Of a stretch of DNA of 64,000 bases, positions 52,589 through 64,000 are shown one piece after another. Within the stretch, counting starts at the first letter, position 1. Every line of letters begins with the position of its first letter. Position numbers and translations under genes: made by a program. The notes beneath the pieces are model-generated. The model was not told the origin of the DNA. It saw only the letters and a list, made by a program, of their open reading frames with translations, and made no database searches. The stretch is taken from the NCBI GenBank assembly GCA_022925895.1, contig JAKSYS010000067.1, positions 62,001 to 126,000 of the forward strand, given 5' to 3'. This stretch comes from Fragilaria crotonensis. Its lineage: Eukaryota > Bacillariophyta > Fragilariophyceae > Fragilariales > Fragilariaceae.

Positions 52589-55029
52589 GGAATCTGAGTC
52601 ATGTGTATCACGCTCTCCGAAGGAGCAGAACAACAAGCAGCAGTGTTTGCTCAATCACTACCAAGAAGGACAACCAAAGTGGATATACCAATATGGAATT
52701 ATCAGATCTTGTTGGTGGTGCTGCTTCATCTTGCAGCAGCCATTTGACTTGTAGTGTTGAATGTGCTTCTGATGGCCAACAGGTGATAGTGTCCAACCTG
52801 CTCCATGTCATGATGTTGCCTGCAGACTGCTGCGTCATCATCTCTTACAGCAACCACTTCAAGAATTGCTTGATGACTTCAGAAGAGAGCAGTGAAACAG
52901 AAGTACTACTTGTAGCTTGGATTCATGTATTTGAGGGGAAGATTGTATTGCTTACAGGACCAAGACGCTAACAAATTGTTTCTCAAGGCGATACAAAAGA
53001 GCAATGGTCCTGCAACTTTGAGCATCATAGATGTTCAAGGGACTGATAGAAATAGGAGCACCAGCAGCATTGATAACAAGAATGCAGGTTTCACACTCCA
53101 AGTTCTTGAAGCCATCAAAAGCGTAGCTGGTTCTTGAAAGAGATGCAAACAATTGGGAAAAGAGACATGGCACTAGGTTGAAAAAGCCATATTTTCGCTC
53201 TGATGTAACCTCTACTGACCACACTTGCTCCTAGTACTGGCCCATGAGCATGATTTCTGAGAGTAGGTCTTTACAGCCTCCAATATTCTACTTGAGATGG
53301 ACCTTGCAAGAGGCACCCTTTTGAAGGCATAGAAGTACTGCAATGCGTTGGGGCACTAGCTAGCTAGTGCTAAAAGGATTTTGCGGCTCCATTATTCAAC
53401 AAAATTCAGCATTGAATTCAATGGCCTATGCTCTTGAATGAAATGCACAAGAAGAGCAATGCCGTTTTAGATTGCAACAAAAAATAGTGGCAAGCAGTTC
53501 AGTTTGTGTATGCCAAATCGAAGTTACGGTATTCTGAGATTTTTCATCTGGAGTCAATTGGAAAATCTTGGAATCTTTCTGTTGCGCCCTCAATTGACAG
53601 AGCCTCAGTATCCAAGAATCTGTATGTCCTTGTTGCTGGTGGAATTTTGATAGCTGTTCGAGGCGCAAGGGTCCTGTGACAAACAGACCACCCCTTGAAA
53701 ATCCACGTACAATGAGTGCACAGTCTCACAACCAGTCTATTTCATTCAAAATCATGATTGGGTGCGAGAAGTAGAAACCTATGTTTTGCAAGTTAAGTTC
53801 ATACTAAGTCTTACCAAAGTGTCCTTCCGTTTTAATACTTCACTTACTAGTAGGAATTCAATGCAATTCTTCTCGTGGACCCAATTTTGTGTATACCACT
53901 CATCAATCCAGGGGGGTCTTTTCTTACTACTACAGTAGCATGAGGCACTGGATGCACATTATAAAGATTTGCATGGCATGCAGTTTCATTGACAAAATCA
54001 GTGTTTCTTCTTTGTTGCTTTGGTTGAAACCATCCCTTAAGAAGCAGCAACCATGGTTCATTCTCAAGTGAATGCAGAGATGCTGTATCATAATCATCAT
54101 TCACATTAAAACAAAACACAGCAGGAAGAATGTCTTTTTATCATTTCCTATGTCCACATTGGGCAACCAAGCTCTAGTACCACTCACAACAACATGATGA
54201 CTTGTTGTAGTTTGGTGCTGTTATCATGATATTCACCAGCCACGGAGTCTTCATATGAGAGGCACCACAGGTGTCATGCCTCTCTTACTGCAGCAGGACA
54301 ACACATCTGACGTTCATGCTGATGTGTGCATCTTGTGCATTGAAATGTGCTTCATGTTTGAGGATCTTGATTCTTCTTCGTGATGACACAAAGGGCGGAA
54401 GGACTAGACAAATTGCTTCTTCAATAAACAGCTTATGAAACTTTGATGCAAACTTGGATTTTGAGTGTAACGAAAATTGAGTCCTGCTAACGCAAAATCG
54501 TTGAGTCAGGAATGAATGGCTAATGAGGTAATGAGCACTTCGATGCCTTGATTTAAAAACCTACTCGAGTAGACCCCCCTATGACATGCGACGAGAAATT
54601 CTGGCTCAACGGAAGTTCGAGGAGCTTCTGGTATGGTAGATTACGTACTACGAGTACAATGATATCATACATGCTACTACCGGTAGACATACTGGAGGAC
54701 TCGATTTCTACATATGACCTCTCTGATTCTTGATTCTGGTGGTTTGTCGTGTTCTGAGTACTTGTATGCTAGTAGGTAGAGCTCGAAGTACTTGGTACCC
54801 AGTATATGCACGTGCACGTGCACTACATTGACTACTGTAGTACTGGAGTACTCCTGGTATTCCAGTACTCCGTACAAGTACTCCATGTCCAGCTACTAGT
54901 AATCGATCCTGTATCAATAGATCTGTAGCGAGGCAACTACGAACAGCCATCAGGTCCCGGAAGAACAATCACTGTTTGACAACATAATCACACGCGTCGA
55001 CACCTATCTGCAGTGTTTGATCGATTCCA
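52589..55029. other. repeat-rich interval, no recognisable gene
   Basis: 2.4 kb of AT-rich sequence. Fragmented open frames on both strands (for example a minus-strand frame at 54119-53847 containing KDPPGLMSGIHKIGSTRR) look like the remains of one or more mobile elements, but I cannot assign a family. 54620-54900 is a GTAC/AGTACT-rich island directly upstream of the sorting nexin. Confidence 0.5.
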
Positions 55030-56552
55030 ATGATGTCCATGGCTGGAGGAGCAACGTTGCCCCGGCGCCCAAAGCCGGAGGATGCCGCAAGGAACATCAC
55101 TGTGAGTTTCCTGCTGCAGGTATTCGAGTCGTATTAACGTGCATCGCTACGGTATTTCATGTCTCCAGTATGGTTGCCCTGTATCTGATGATGTCTTTCT
55201 TCCTCCTACTTCAGGTATCCGACCCCGTTCAGCACTCTGAAGGTATGAACAAATACACTTCGTATCGTGTTGATGTTCGTCCTCCAGCAGCTATCCCTGG
55301 CGAGACACAGGATGTGATGATCAATCACGCAACCTTTAGTGCAGTCTTGCGCCGCTATTCGGACTTTTTGTGGCTCTACGAGCGCCTTCACATGGAAAAG
55401 GCGGGAGCCATCATCCCCCCTCTTCCAGAGAAACAACCTGTCGGTCGCTTCGATCCTTCCTTTATTGAAGATCGACGTATGTTCTTGGAGCGCTTTTTGA
55501 GGAGAGTTGCAGTCCACCCCGAACTGGCGGACGCCAAGTGTCTGGATAGCTTTCTTCGCGCCGACGATGTCGCATTTTCCGCCGCCAAACAAGCCAAGGG
55601 GGAAGTTGTTTTAGCGTCGTCGACACTCAATTTGGCTGTGAAACCCAAGGCAGATAGCTCCTTCAAGCGTTGGTTCGCGGAAGCCAAGACCTCGATCAGT
55701 GGAGACTTGGTCAGGTCTCCCGATGACGATTTGTTTGAAGAGATTCATCGTTATGTCCATGGATTGGATACTCAGATGAAGAACGTATCACAGCAGGCTA
55801 CAGGTTTGGTTCGCAAGGGCAAGGAAATTGCGAATGGTTTGTTCGAATTTGGACTTGCGTTCAATCTCTTGGGACAATCAGAAGCGGATGCTTTGGGCGA
55901 CGCTTTGGGTAAAGTTGGCGAGACAGCCGATCGTCTCTCCGTGTTGAGTGCCGATCAAGCAGACAAGGAAATGTCGCAGTTTGAGGAACCCTTGCAGGAC
56001 TACATCAAGGTGATTCACTCTGTCAAGTTGGCTCTCCAGCGGCGACACGAGAAACGCCTCACCTACTCAACCTGCCTGGCTTCCGTTGAGGCCAAGCAAG
56101 TCGCCTTATCAAAGCTGAGAATGCAGCCAGGACAAGAAGCGAAGGCTTATGCAGCTGAAATGTCGCTCCGCCGGGCTCACGAGGCTGCGCAGGTGGCTCA
56201 AGATGACTTTGCGGCTGTTTCGCAACGTGTTTTACGAGAAGTGGATAGATTCAAGCGCGAAAAGGCTGAAGAGATGAGAAGAACAGTGCTGGACTACATT
56301 AATTTGCAGGTGGAGTACAACAAGAAGATGGAAGAAATTTGGGCGGGTCTAATTCCCCAACTTGAACGAGTACAATTGGACAATAACTCGAACGCGATTC
56401 CGCCGCAGGGCGCGGCAATGACTCCGACTCCTCAGATGCAGCAGCAACAGATATATGCCCCTGTTCAACCCGCGTACATCCCGCAGGTGCCCGCTCCATT
56501 CCCAGGTGGAGATATTTCAGTTCAGTACAGAGATGCTCCTGCCACCATGTGA
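55030..56552 (+). CDS. PX-BAR sorting nexin, VPS5/SNX1-SNX2 type
   Basis: A retromer-associated sorting nexin that binds endosomal PI3P and bends membrane into tubules. Two exons were inferred: 55030-55101 and 55215-56552 (113 bp GT-AG intron), giving 469 aa. Without the splice the frame would run through an odd hydrophobic segment. With it, AARNIT joins VSDPVQHSEGMNKYTSYRV cleanly. The PX domain (about 36-146) has RRYSDFLWLYERL (70-82) and PPLPEK (92-97), the phosphoinositide pocket. The BAR domain (about 180-430) is a long coiled coil with FEFGLAFNLLG, LSVLSADQADKEMSQFEEPLQDYI, and YINLQVEYNKKMEEIW. The last 70 residues are Gln/Pro-rich and look unstructured. Two further Met codons follow the first ATG within three residues. 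Confidence 0.92.
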
Positions 56553-57225
56553 GGTACTGTCGATGAGAAGGCATTGGTAAGGTAGAAACTGGTATATGCG
56601 TATCTATCAATTTGAATTGGAGATCAGAGTCCATTAGTGCACTCCTGTACTCGCATCACAAAGAAGAGGACTTGGCATGGACGCCGAAAATCTTTCCAGG
56701 TCTGGAATGGATTCTTGTCCTTGGTTCCCCCCCAAGGCACCCCAACATCCCGCCTATGTTATTACACTTCCTTCGACTCGGTTGAGTTTTTCATTTTCTA
56801 TCTTTAACTGTTATGACTGCCTTCGCATGATGTAGCATTTAGCCTACTCTACTACTATTGTTAATCCGTCGAATCGTGTTGGGTCAGGCGCAGAACGCAG
56901 AACAAGTGGGGAACACTGAACACGTCATCAGAATGTTTCAACGTTGCTTTCTACTGATACTGTACATTGTATGCATACGTTGTACGTTGTACCTCAACGG
57001 TCAAGGACATTTTCAAGAAAATCTGCCATGCAGCCAGCAGGACCCGGGACACCCTACAAAACAGCTCAGAACCCCTGGTTTTGTAGGTCGTCACCACTGC
57101 CTTTTTTGGGTCATCGTAGGTTAAAATCAACCTACAAAACCGGAGAGGATGCGTCCCCCAAATCGCTATTCAAGTAGAATCGTACTACGACTGCATGTAG
57201 AATTTTTTCTTCTCAGGAAGAATTA
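56553..57225. other. intergenic with CCTACAAAAC motifs
   Basis: No gene seen. Three copies of CCTACAAAAC or its complement occur at 57053-57062, 57078-57087 and 57130-57140, partly arranged as hairpins. Confidence 0.6.
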
Positions 57226-57506
57226 GGTTTTGTAGGTGTCATTAACCTACAAAATCAACGACCAATTTTCGATACATTATCGTAGTGTAACATCTGATTG
57301 ACATTTTTCTGTCTGCGCCGTCACTTGGGAGTTGCATACAGCAGGTTTCATCACCAAGAAACCTGGCGCAGCACCCAGTACAAAATGTACGTGTAGCCAA
57401 TAAAAATGTTAGTGATGACGTAATCAAACGAGGATATTCTCGTGTTGGAAGCAAGGCGTTTCACAATGAGATTGCATGCCGCTCAACACAACAGTTGCAC
57501 TCCTAT

Positions 57507-57577
57507 CTATCAACCCAACCCTGACAAGTGCCTTCTTAATACAGTTTAAAATCAATCTGACGAAATTGGGTTGATAG
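57507..57577 (+). repeat. hairpin-forming inverted repeat ahead of the transposase
   Basis: Perfect 11 bp arms CTATCAACCCA (57507-57517) and TGGGTTGATAG (57567-57577), 49 bp apart, immediately before the likely start codon at 57583. Confidence 0.6.
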
Positions 57578-57582
57578 TCAAG

Positions 57583-60500
57583 ATGGCTGACCAAGGCATT
57601 TATACAATTTTTGTGAACGCTGTTATGTTGATTCGCGCCGATCCTTTGTACGGACCTCGAATGTCAAACTGCTGGCTCCCAGCGGCGACATGGGTAGAAG
57701 CACTTCGAAGAACGGGACATATTGATGCTGCAATCGTCATTGACGTTCGGAAGTTTAATACGGCAATGTCCAAGGCTACAACATTTGGATCTGTCATGTC
57801 GAGATTCGATGGGTCAAACCAGAGCGGAGTCTTCCGAGTCAATTACAATCATCAACACTTCTACTATATAACAAATGAAACGAGACAGGTAAGCTATCCA
57901 AATCCGCTGAATAAGGCCTGGAAGGAAAGAGTGCTGGAAACGGCATCAAATGCACTTGTCATTCCGTCGACAAGGGCAAGACCTGGTGCTGGTACTCTCC
58001 TCGTAAATCATGTCGACACAACTGAATCCACCAATGGGAATGACGGTGCTGAAGCGATAGAAGAACAGCCATCACCACAGAAACGCCCAAGATTAGAGCA
58101 GAGGGAGGAGGGCACCGCACTTATATCATATTGGCCTGATAGCCCTGAAGCACGTCAGCTCTTTCGTCCAAGAAGGACGACGACGACGAGAGCATCGACA
58201 GCAGCTGCTGTTACTGACAACGACGCCGACGTGGCGACGCTATGCATCAATGAAACTGCACAAGAGGCAGTGAGGCGAAGAATTAGACTGCTTCAATCTG
58301 TGCATGACAGTGAGGACGGCTGGAGAAACATTTTAATAGGCAGGGACGAGGATAACTTCTGCAGCAAGGTTGAGATTTTTGAGATTCGGCAGCGGGCAAC
58401 CTTTCTTTGTTGCGCGTACCAGATAGCCTTGACAGATATGAACGAGAGAACTTGGCATGATTGTTGCAGACAGGCTTGCAAGTTTCTGAATAGCCTCGGA
58501 CTCCGCCAAGCAACATTCTTCAAGACCGTCGCAAATTGGAACAAGTTGTTCCGGCAATTTGATGGTTTTCCACACCCCAACCCGTATGTCCAATGTGGAA
58601 AGCGTCCACTCCCACGGTTGCTTGAACTTTTTCCCGATGCCAAGGACCAGATTGTCTCCTTTGGCATCAAGAACTTAGCAACACTAACTATAGAGAGTGT
58701 TCACGATTTCCTTGTGACATCAGTCATTCCAAGGCTAGCAAAAAACTGGCGGAGCGAAAATGGGGTGACTGCAAGTACTACTGACACTACATGCGATGCT
58801 GCTGGCGATGAACTTCCTGATGACAATACCACCACACCAATCCATTCATTCTTGCATGCTCACAGACTGGAGTCCGTAGGTTTGACTACAACTTGGCGGT
58901 GGATGCGCTGTCTCGGTTTTAAGTATGATTTAAGAAAAAAGAGCTTCTATGTTGACGGCCATGAACGTGATGATGTGGTTGCCAATCGGCGAACGTTCTG
59001 CAAACGTTATCTAACAGTACACGAGCCCTATTGTAAACGCTGGGTACAAGTATCGGTTGATAAAGCAAAGGCAATGAAAAATATTAATCTGGCATTTGGT
59101 TATTCGTATCATGACATAATCGGAAATGAGGACAGGATTGAGTTCCACATTGACTATTGGAATCAAGCAACAAACATCGGCAGCACCGACCGTGAGGACA
59201 CCGACCACAATATAACACCAACAAAAAGCATTCGCGTTTCTTCGCAGGCACGCCCTTTGATGATAATTGGCCAAGACGAGAGTGTCTTCGCTCAATACTT
59301 GCTTGGAAGCAAGACATGGGTAGGGCCAAAAGGACAACGCCCGTTACTCCCGAAGTCCGAAGGCGACGGCTATATGCTTTCTGCCTTTGTTTCACGAGAG
59401 TTCGGCTTCGGACGAGAGATGACAGCAGCCGAGTTAGCGAAGGTCAATGATGAAAGGCGAGGAACACACAAGACATACCTTGACACTCTGGCTGCCACCG
59501 AGATTTTGAAGACCACCCAAAAACCGCTCTTAACTGAATCGCCATTTGTTAAGTATCTATATATTGGAGCCAACAATGAAGGTTATTGGAACAGCTATCA
59601 CATGAGCTTGCAATTCGAAGATGTGGTGGATTGTTTGCAGGTTTTATACTGGAATACGATTTCGTATTCTTGTTCGATCACAGCCAGGGTCACGCACGGA
59701 AGCGATGCGGAGCGCTGAGTGCTTTTCATATGTCGCGAGCCTACGGAGGGCACAGCCAACAATGAGAGACACAACGATTGAACAAGCAGAGGGTTATCTT
59801 GGTGTGCACTCACCAAAACTGAATGTTGGCGACACTCAGTCCATGGTTTTCCAACCACAAGATTCTGGCCCATGGTACCTCTCTCCCTCAGCAAAGAGAA
59901 GCGCAAAGACATGATCAGGCAACAGGAAGAGCAGGCGTGTTGAACGGTCAAAGAAACTCTTAATTAAAGCTCTGTCTGAAGCTGGAGTTGAGATGCCAGA
60001 ACAACGGGGCTATACAAGGAAAGAGCTGCAAACGTTTGCAAGACGTCACGGGATTGACTTGTTCGAGGAGAAACAAGGAGTCATTCCAGGGTGGCAAGGA
60101 AAGCCTAAAGGTCTTCTGCAAGTCCTTTGGGAGAGGGGGTTGATTTCGGAGGGTTCATTAGCGAAGTATACATTGGATGGGCGCAAGGATGCAATATCGC
60201 AACAAGTTGACTTACAATACTCGCTTCGGCATCTCATGTCTGAGTGCATCGATTTCAAGAATGAGGAAACAGCCCTCCAACATTTGGGAACTCAACTTGG
60301 AGTCAGTGTTGAGCTGACGCCAAAGTTTCATGCAGAACTTGCCGGTGAAGGCGTTGAATATAGCTGGGCGCAGGCGAAGTCGTTCTACCGACGAGTTCCA
60401 GTGTCCCGAAAGCGAGGGCGAGAAAACTTCAAAGAACTTGTACGAGAATGCACATGCCCTGTGAATGTTCTGAGCAGAGTGAGAATAGAAAATTTGCTGC

Positions 60501-60751
60501 AAGAGCACGTATACATTTGCACTTACCACTATCTTGATCAGAAACTTGAAGAAGCGAATTCTGCTGCTGCTGGTACTCACGCCACCATGCCAAGTCATAT
60601 GAAACAAGAGCTTTTGTACAATGAGATTGAGAGGCTCATGAAAGCCTTTAAAGGACACCGATGTGCCCTTGATTTTGACCGTGGCTTTGTCAATTCTCAG
60701 TTAAGGGAAGCAAATGAAGCAAGAAGAAGTCCTGATGAAGAAATGGAATGA
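57583..60751 (+). pseudogene. DDE-superfamily transposase of the DGHERxDVV type, frameshifted
   Basis: Transposase remains of about 1050 residues in three consecutive reading frames (breaks near 59.64 and 59.74 kb; main frames 57583-59718 and 59993-60751). The N-terminal 400 residues have no clear motif. A helical DNA-binding region is followed by FYVDGHERDDVVANRRTFCKRYL and then the DDE core. The first Asp is in IIGQDESVFAQYLLG, with WVGPKGQRPLLPKSEGDGYMLSAFVS after it. The second Asp is in FLFDHSQGHARKR (second frame), and the Glu is in GEGVEYSWAQAKSFYRR (third frame). The tail has PGWQGKPKGLLQVLWERGL. This is the type known from many basidiomycete fungi (HDESTFYAND...KGEGPSLMVSDFVS). The start ATG gives MADQGIYTIF. 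A plain DNA transposon, not likely to be active in this state. Confidence 0.75.
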
Positions 60752-61669
60752 TGCGTTGCGAAGTATGATTCTTCTTCGTCGAGGAGTTTGACTTCAGAAA
60801 ATCTTTCAGAATTTTACTGTGCGAATTTGTATGCTTAGTATGAATTTTACGTAGGGGTACGCCAGGACGGTCGAGGATGAAACCTGCTGTACTTGATACT
60901 TGATACTGTACTACATTCGAGTACTCGAGTACTCCAGTCTCCAGTGCCCTGTCTATTGTACCAAAATCTACCGTACCTCGTAGTCCAGTAGCATTCGATT
61001 TACTGTACTAAAAATAGCAATCAGTGATTGCCGAGCGATGGTTCCAAATCCAATTCACCTTACTCCACAGCTCATGTGCTGTCATCATGGAATTGCACAT
61101 TGCAGTTACTTGCAACAAAGCAAAAGGATCGATTACTTCATGGTCGCGAAGTACTACCGGTAGTACACAAGCATTAATACTGTGTACTCCGAGTACTGCA
61201 GTACACCAGTAATCAGGATCGATGCCAGGTCCGGAACGCCGTAAGGCCATACTCCGTATGTAGCAGTAAGGAGAAGTAGCTAGTAGTACCACCCTTATTG
61301 AACACGCCATTATGTCCTATCCTCGGAATACTGGAGTACATTTTACAAGTACTTGAAGTACTCTTTTATGTCAAATATTTCGTATTTACAATACATATAT
61401 TGTTGTAGTATGCATATTCATGCTAGCTGGATCCCAGACTTGGCCGGTCTATGCATGTTTTTTGCCTCGCAGTCAGCCCCCCAGGGTGAGATGTTCCCAT
61501 CTGTCGATTTTGCCCGTATGTAAAACTTGTACCAGTAAATAGTAGGTTCAAGATAACCTACAAAACGGAGTGTGAAGTAGAACTTTCACGTACGCCTATT
61601 TGGTGGTAGCTGGGGTACCCCTCGCGGTGTTGAGCACCGTGTACGTTGCTGGTGGTAGAATGGTTGAAA

Positions 61670-61710
61670 TAAAATCGGTAGCTAGCATCCGAGATCTACC
61701 ATATCAGTCA
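61670..61710 (+). repeat. left copy of the GGTAGCTAGCATC direct repeat
   Basis: TCGGTAGCTAGCATCCGAGATCTACCAT-like unit matching 62643-62675 (TTGGTAGCTAGCATCTGAATTCTACCAC). Each copy is preceded by a GGTGGTAGCT segment. About 970 bp lie between the copies. Confidence 0.55.
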
Positions 61711-62642
61711 TAACTCAGTCACAATTCGTGCAATTTTACGGACTCCTACAGTACTGCAGTAGGAGACACAGCGCCATCAACCAGTGGTCATCCAAAAAAG
61801 ACAGCAATATCACTTTCACTCCAAAGATGACAATCAACAGCGTCATCATACATGCACTACTAGACTAGTATGGTAGTCCTGCTACTATGGCATTCACACT
61901 CTAGGGATCTGTCAGCAAATAATGAATAGGGAAGGCTTTGGCATATCTGCTACTAGTGCTGCATTCTTGACACTCAACAGATAACCATCAATAGTGAAAT
62001 CATCTGTGGCTGGTCAGGATCCTGCAAAGAACAAGTTCTGGCAGTCCTGTTTGTGCTGTGCATTTCAGCAAATCTACGGATGAGAGTCAACAGCTGTGGC
62101 AGCATAGATGCATCATACATGGTCATCCAGTGGAGAACAAACAACGACTAATGTAGACTACAGTAGTGCTGGTGGAATTGCATTGACACTCTATGAACAA
62201 TAATCAACAGCAAGCACATCTATGATCATCCAGCAGCAACAAACAAGGAAAGCAGACTGGTAGTAGACTATGACAACGGGCAACACAACTAGTACTACTC
62301 ACTGACCAGCACTCTTCAGACAAGGAACTATCAAATGCTACGACAACTATGGTCACTCGGCAGCATAGAACAAAGAAAGACTGGGCTTTTTTGAGCAAGG
62401 CAAGGGTTTTAATTTGACACATTGCATAAACAATTGCTCTCCCTCCACTATGTCATACAATGCCAGGAGGCTTTTTTCAGGATCCCACTTGCGGCATAGG
62501 TAGTACTCGTAGTAAGTAGCACCTCCGTACACCAGGTACTCCACACTCCACACTGGCAGAAATCAACCGTACACTAACTAGTAGCATGCTCGTCACTGAA
62601 CTGAAGTTTACCAGTGGTGGTGGTAGCTCTTTGCTGAGAATT

Positions 62643-62675
62643 TTGGTAGCTAGCATCTGAATTCTACCACTAGTG
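62643..62675 (+). repeat. right copy of the GGTAGCTAGCATC direct repeat
   Basis: Direct counterpart of 61670-61710. The pair may mark the ends of a decayed insertion. Confidence 0.55.
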
Positions 62676-62689
62676 TCTAAACGCCCGAA

Positions 62690-62735
62690 ATCTTTAATTA
62701 AAGATCTCCCAGTGGTGAAATCTTTAATTAAAGAT
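62690..62735. repeat. two identical 16 bp palindromes 30 bp apart
   Basis: ATCTTTAATTAAAGAT is a perfect palindrome and occurs at 62690-62705 and again at 62720-62735, each preceded by GAA. Confidence 0.85.
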
Positions 62736-64000
62736 CAATTTTGGCCCTTACTCAACTTCGTCATTTTACCTCGCACACCATAATTAACAAGCCAAACGTG
62801 TTCTGCATAGAGTCAAACCTCATGGGCCAAATGGGGGCATCTTAGTCAGCGACAGTTCCTGACGTATGATGTTGAACGCAAAACTGGAGCCAATTTTTCA
62901 CGAGTTTTTTAGGTGGAAAAATAACACGGTTTACCCGGATGTATAGTATATCACCTACGCAGGCCACACCAAATCACGTCGTTTGAGGCCTCAATTAACA
63001 CATTGACTTCATCATCTTCCATTTCGATTGAGGCAAAACACTGAAGTGCAATGGTCTCGAGCATCCTTTAAATGAGAGGTATGTCACTGGTGTGAATCTC
63101 TAACTTTTGTTCGTTGTCGAGTTGTGATAACAAATTTATCGGGCGTTTTTTATCGCGCGCCACTATCTTATCATCATCCCATTTCTCACTTCCTTTGTTG
63201 TGTAGCACTTGTGTTGACCGTGCTAGAGTCCAACCAAATGATCCTTGAGCTTCTTCTTGTGCATCTTTGAACCAAAGAAATGGTGATGTTCGTTTCTGAG
63301 TGCAGTCGTTGCCGTGGAAGCAACACCAAAAGTCTCGCTCCGTAGCAGTCCTGCTCAAACCAATGGTACTTTGACGTTTTCCTCGCGTCTTATAACTTCA
63401 AGACTTAAGTCATGAAACAAGGAAGGCCATTGACGAAGATATTGTGGTGGGAAATGTTGTGAGATAGCAATGTCACGAGGTCAATGACTCGAATTCGGTT
63501 ACCGTCAATGCGGACCGGACAACGACGAAAAAAGCTCCAGGCGGAGAGGACGATGACCTTTTTACAAATTGCATGCTGAAGAACTCATAAACAACACCAG
63601 CAGATTGGATTCCGTGAATGCTGAACTTTGGCAATAAACAATGCCGTGGGCGAGGCTGAATCGCTCGATTATTGACCGATCTGCACCACTGCAAGAGCTC
63701 GAGTATTGGGTCATCTAACTCAACAAAGTAAAGGAAAAGAACAATACATGGTGAGATCACTTCCATTAGCCTTTATCAGGGCCAAATGCCAAGCCTGCAA
63801 GTGTTGAACAACATGCATGTGCTCTCGGTGCAAACTTGCTTTTGAGTGCACTACAACAAAATGCATTCTCTGCACCAGAAAGGAAAGTTATGCATTTCTA
63901 CCAACATAGAGTCCTGCTACTGGGAATAATGAATAGATGTCCATTGCTACTTTATGAGTCTTAGGCTTGATGTATCATTCTATTGACGACGGCGAATCGC

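Larger units (their letters stand above)
57226..61566 (+). mobile_element. DDE DNA transposon (proposed extent)
   Basis: A decayed cut-and-paste transposon around a DDE transposase gene. The ends are not certain. I propose them because GGTTTTGTAGGT(n7)AACCTAC on the left (57226-57250) and its inverted counterpart on the right (61543-61566) bracket the gene. Other copies of the motif lie just outside on the left. No target duplication could be fixed. Confidence 0.4.
60752..64000. other. repeat-rich, gene-poor right end
   Basis: Apart from the right edge of the proposed transposon (to 61566) I find no gene. 60880-61380 is GTAC/AGTACT-rich. 61.6-62.7 kb is flanked by a direct repeat (GGTAGCTAGCATC) and holds loosely repeated words such as CATCATACATG and CACTCTA. 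63.07-63.77 kb has two minus-strand frames (97 and 96 aa) without known motifs, which may be remains of an element. Confidence 0.5.

Noticed and set aside
55102-55214. Hydrophobic segment in the N-terminus of the sorting nexin
   Set aside because: It is the translated intron. Splicing removes it and yields a normal PX-BAR start.
63068-63766. Two minus-strand frames of about 96 aa near the right end
   Set aside because: No motif, no conserved start and a repeat-rich setting. Not called as genes.
1-64000. tRNA and rRNA genes
   Set aside because: I looked for A/B-box and acceptor-stem patterns by eye and found no convincing tRNA or rRNA. A covariance-model scan would settle it.

Overview
The window is nuclear DNA of a photosynthetic stramenopile, almost certainly a diatom and probably a pennate one. 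The evidence is a fucoxanthin-chlorophyll a/c protein with the plastid-targeting AAAFAP presequence, short GT-AG introns of about 65-300 bp, Ty1/copia elements of diatom type and a compact gene layout. The species cannot be named from sequence alone.

Layout. 1-1.57 kb holds one possible small membrane protein. 1.57-9.66 kb is a very young Copia element on the minus strand, with two ~596 bp LTRs. 10.2-13.7 kb carries the ribosome-biogenesis factor NOL10/ENP2 and a light-harvesting Lhcf gene. 13.7-20.3 kb is repeat-rich and includes a 5'-truncated LINE with a perfect 17 bp target-site duplication. 20.3-25.0 kb carries the alpha subunit of the AP-2 clathrin adaptor (4 exons) and a two-domain NIPSNAP protein. 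25.15-26.26 kb is a Mutator-like non-autonomous DNA element with near-perfect 50 bp inverted ends and a 9 bp target duplication.

26.8-40.1 kb is the most unusual part: three paralogous genes for type I membrane proteins, each built from nine EGF-like domains in three triplet modules, with a matching C-terminal tail. A second, young Copia element lies between two of them and ends 38 bp before the start codon of one.

40.6-56.6 kb is an ordinary housekeeping block: DIS3/RRP44 exosome nuclease, PIG-C (GPI anchor), a BioD/CobQ-like P-loop protein, a VAMP7-like R-SNARE, proteasome alpha-6 (PSMA1), a SOUL haem-binding protein, a partial PLAC8 protein and a PX-BAR sorting nexin (VPS5/SNX1-like). Several act in membrane traffic (AP-2, R-SNARE, sorting nexin), but nothing suggests an operon-like unit. 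57.2-61.6 kb holds a DDE transposase of a type well known from fungi, bracketed by a repeated TTTTGTAGGT motif. The last 2.5 kb is repeat-rich and without a recognisable gene.

Splice structures were inferred by hand from GT-AG sites, reading frame and family conservation. No searches were run.
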